Shown one piece after another: positions 62,826 to 64,000 of a stretch of 64,000 nt of DNA; the stretch's first letter is position 1, and the number at the start of each line of letters is the position of its first letter. This DNA is from Bacteroidia bacterium. GTDB lineage: Bacteria; Bacteroidota; Bacteroidia; J057. The stretch spans positions 930,001 through 994,000 of the forward strand of contig JAWKNO010000002.1 in the NCBI GenBank assembly GCA_041391665.1. Reading direction: 5' to 3'. The notes beneath the pieces are model-generated. The model ran no database searches. It was not told the origin of the DNA and saw only the letters and a list, made by a program, of their open reading frames with translations. The position numbers and the translations under genes were made by a program.

Positions 62826-63461
62826 ATGAAAGTAGGCATTATCGGAACCGGAAACATAGGTCTTTCCCTGGGAAAGGCCCTTACAAAAAAAGGTTATAAA
62901 GTCATGTTTGCCTCTCATTCTCTGGCAAGAGCCAATGAAGCTGCCGGGGAAATGGAGCATAACGCCGTGGGAGGCACGGTAGCCAGTACCATTCATTACG
63001 GAGAAATCATTTTTCTCGCAGTACCTTATAAGTCTATTGAGGATGTGCTGCGCAATTCAGATAGTTTTCAGGGAAAAGTGGTCGTAGATTGTACAAACCC
63101 TCTGATTATGGGCAATCCTGCAGAACTCGCCATCGGGTTTACCACTTCCGCTGCAGAGCAAATCGCAAAAATGATCCCTGCTGCCCGGGTAGTCAAAGCA
63201 TACAATACCGCTTTTGCCCAGCATATTGCAAACGGTCCATATTTTGGCCCCAACGATGCTTCTATGTTTTACTGCGGAGATGATGCCGATGCGAAGGCGT
63301 CTGTTGCCAGATTAATTGAAGCTACTGGTTTTGAACCCGTCGATTGTGGCCCGCTTAGCAGCGCCCGCCTGCTTGAGCCTATGGCGGTGCTGATCGTTCG
63401 CCTCGGCAATAATATGGGAATGGGCAGTGAAATTGCCTTCAAACTCCTGAAGCGGGACTAG
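62826..63461 (+). CDS. NADPH-dependent F420 reductase-like oxidoreductase (211 aa)
   Basis: The N-terminus IIGTGNIGLSLGKAL is a Rossmann NADP motif, and VKAYNTAFAQHI with the later LLEPMAVLIVRLG matches the NADP/F420 oxidoreductase family. Bacteria of this phylum normally lack F420, so the real partner is likely another small molecule. It ends four bases before glnN. Confidence 0.78.
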   Translation: MKVGIIGTGNIGLSLGKALTKKGYKVMFASHSLARANEAAGEMEHNAVGGTVASTIHYGEIIFLAVPYKSIEDVLRNSDSFQGKVVVDCTNPLIMGNPAELAIGFTTSAAEQIAKMIPAARVVKAYNTAFAQHIANGPYFGPNDASMFYCGDDADAKASVARLIEATGFEPVDCGPLSSARLLEPMAVLIVRLGNNMGMGSEIAFKLLKRD

Positions 63462-63465
63462 GCGT

Positions 63466-64000
63466 ATGAACCCGCGGTTTAGAGCGCTTCATCTGATCCA
63501 GACCAGGCAACCTGTGCCACCGACCGACCAGTCACGCCGGCCCAGTGAATTGTTTGGGGAGAATGTGTTTACCCGGGCAAAAATGAAACAATACCTCTCC
63601 GAAGAGGTGTACCGCTCGCTCAAAGAAAGCATTGAACAGGGACAAACGCTGGATCGGAAAATTGCAGGTCCGGTAGCAAATGCCATAAAATCCTGGTCTC
63701 TTGACAAAGGGGCTACGCATTTTACCCACTGGTTTCAGCCGCTTACTGGTCGAACCGCAGAAAAACACGATTCTTTTCTGGAGATATCGGACGGCGAACC
63801 GATCGATAAATTCTCTGGTGACGAACTCAGTCAGCAGGAACCAGACGCTTCTTCTTTTCCCAGTGGAGGGCTTCGCACGACGTTTGAAGCCCGGGGCTAT
63901 ACAGCATGGGACTGCAGCTCCCCGGTTTTTATTTTTGAAACTACCTACGGAAAAACCCTCTGTATTCCCACCATTTTTGTGTCTTATACCGGGCAGGCGC
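63466..64000 (+). CDS. glnN: Type III glutamine synthetase, N-terminal part (cut by window end)
   Basis: The ATG at 63466 begins a frame that is open to the edge (about 178 codons). Residues 25-105 match the GSIII N-terminal pattern: ELFGENVFTRAKM and GATHFTHWFQPLTG, then TAEKHDSFL. GSIII joins ammonia to glutamate and is typical of Bacteroidota. The C-terminal catalytic part lies beyond the window. Confidence 0.9.
   Translation, partial: MNPRFRALHLIQTRQPVPPTDQSRRPSELFGENVFTRAKMKQYLSEEVYRSLKESIEQGQTLDRKIAGPVANAIKSWSLDKGATHFTHWFQPLTGRTAEKHDSFLEISDGEPIDKFSGDELSQQEPDASSFPSGGLRTTFEARGYTAWDCSSPVFIFETTYGKTLCIPTIFVSYTGQA

Noticed and set aside
1..64000. CRISPR arrays, tRNA or rRNA genes, insertion sequences, prophage
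   Set aside because: No regularly spaced repeats, cloverleaf sequences, transposase motifs or phage structural genes were seen on either strand.

Overview
The window looks like chromosomal DNA of a Bacteroidota bacterium, probably from the Saprospiria (Lewinella/Haliscomenobacter-like); the phylum is well supported and the family is only a guess. The evidence is a type IX secretion (T9SS) type-B sorting domain with a PorP/SprF partner, a TonB-dependent receptor with a DUF4249 lipoprotein, a serine-palmitoyltransferase-like enzyme, a 55-residue Hc1/histone-H1-like protein, a dapA-DUF6913-ligA block, type III glutamine synthetase, and several TTTG-N(about 20)-TAnnTTTG promoters. I saw no rRNA, tRNA, CRISPR array, insertion sequence or phage module, and no stretch over 300 bases without a gene.

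Layout. 1-3100: a cut-off sugar dehydrogenase with a cytochrome c domain, a small membrane protein, a secreted repeat protein and a dihaem cytochrome. 3100-13600: one co-directional set made of a CHAT (caspase-like) protease, an nSTAND ATPase with a membrane anchor and WD40 propellers that is split by a frameshift, a PKD/beta-barrel protein, a T9SS-exported beta-helix protein and PorP/SprF. 13600-17900: an MlaF-type ATPase, an arginase-fold protein lacking several metal ligands, an amidohydrolase lipoprotein and a secreted protein with a cysteine-rich tail. 18000-27100: two sugar-related runs (SDR, ROK, SIS, DUF1080, short MetE, MBL; then lipoprotein, gluconate-dehydrogenase subunit 3-like, GMC oxidoreductase, NHL propeller). 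27100-35400, minus strand: two B12-binding-type radical SAM enzymes, two methyltransferases, a nucleotidyltransferase and an O-antigen-ligase/TPR protein. 35500-44200: TPR lipoprotein, sphingolipid-type synthase, Hc1, dapA, DUF6913, ligA, a second MlaF-like ATPase, trpS and a deoxynucleoside kinase. 44200-53600: ThuA, amidohydrolase, secreted protein, TonB receptor, DUF4249, MG2-type protein. 53600-64000: three Gfo/Idh/MocA proteins, a sulfatase, aldose epimerase, a DRTGG P-loop protein, two NAD(P)-binding proteins and the start of glnN.

How the genes work together. The most notable system is the CHAT/nSTAND/WD40 unit at 3185-8298 joined to envelope and T9SS genes. It resembles known NTP-dependent conflict or signalling systems, but here the predicted cytoplasmic ATPase is linked through one membrane segment to two seven-bladed propellers, with cell-surface genes in the same run. 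The second is the compact radical SAM/methyltransferase/O-antigen-ligase run, whose product I cannot name. The many oxidoreductases, DUF1080, ThuA and Gfo/Idh/MocA proteins fit an oxidative (3-keto-glycoside type) route of sugar breakdown; this is inference from families.
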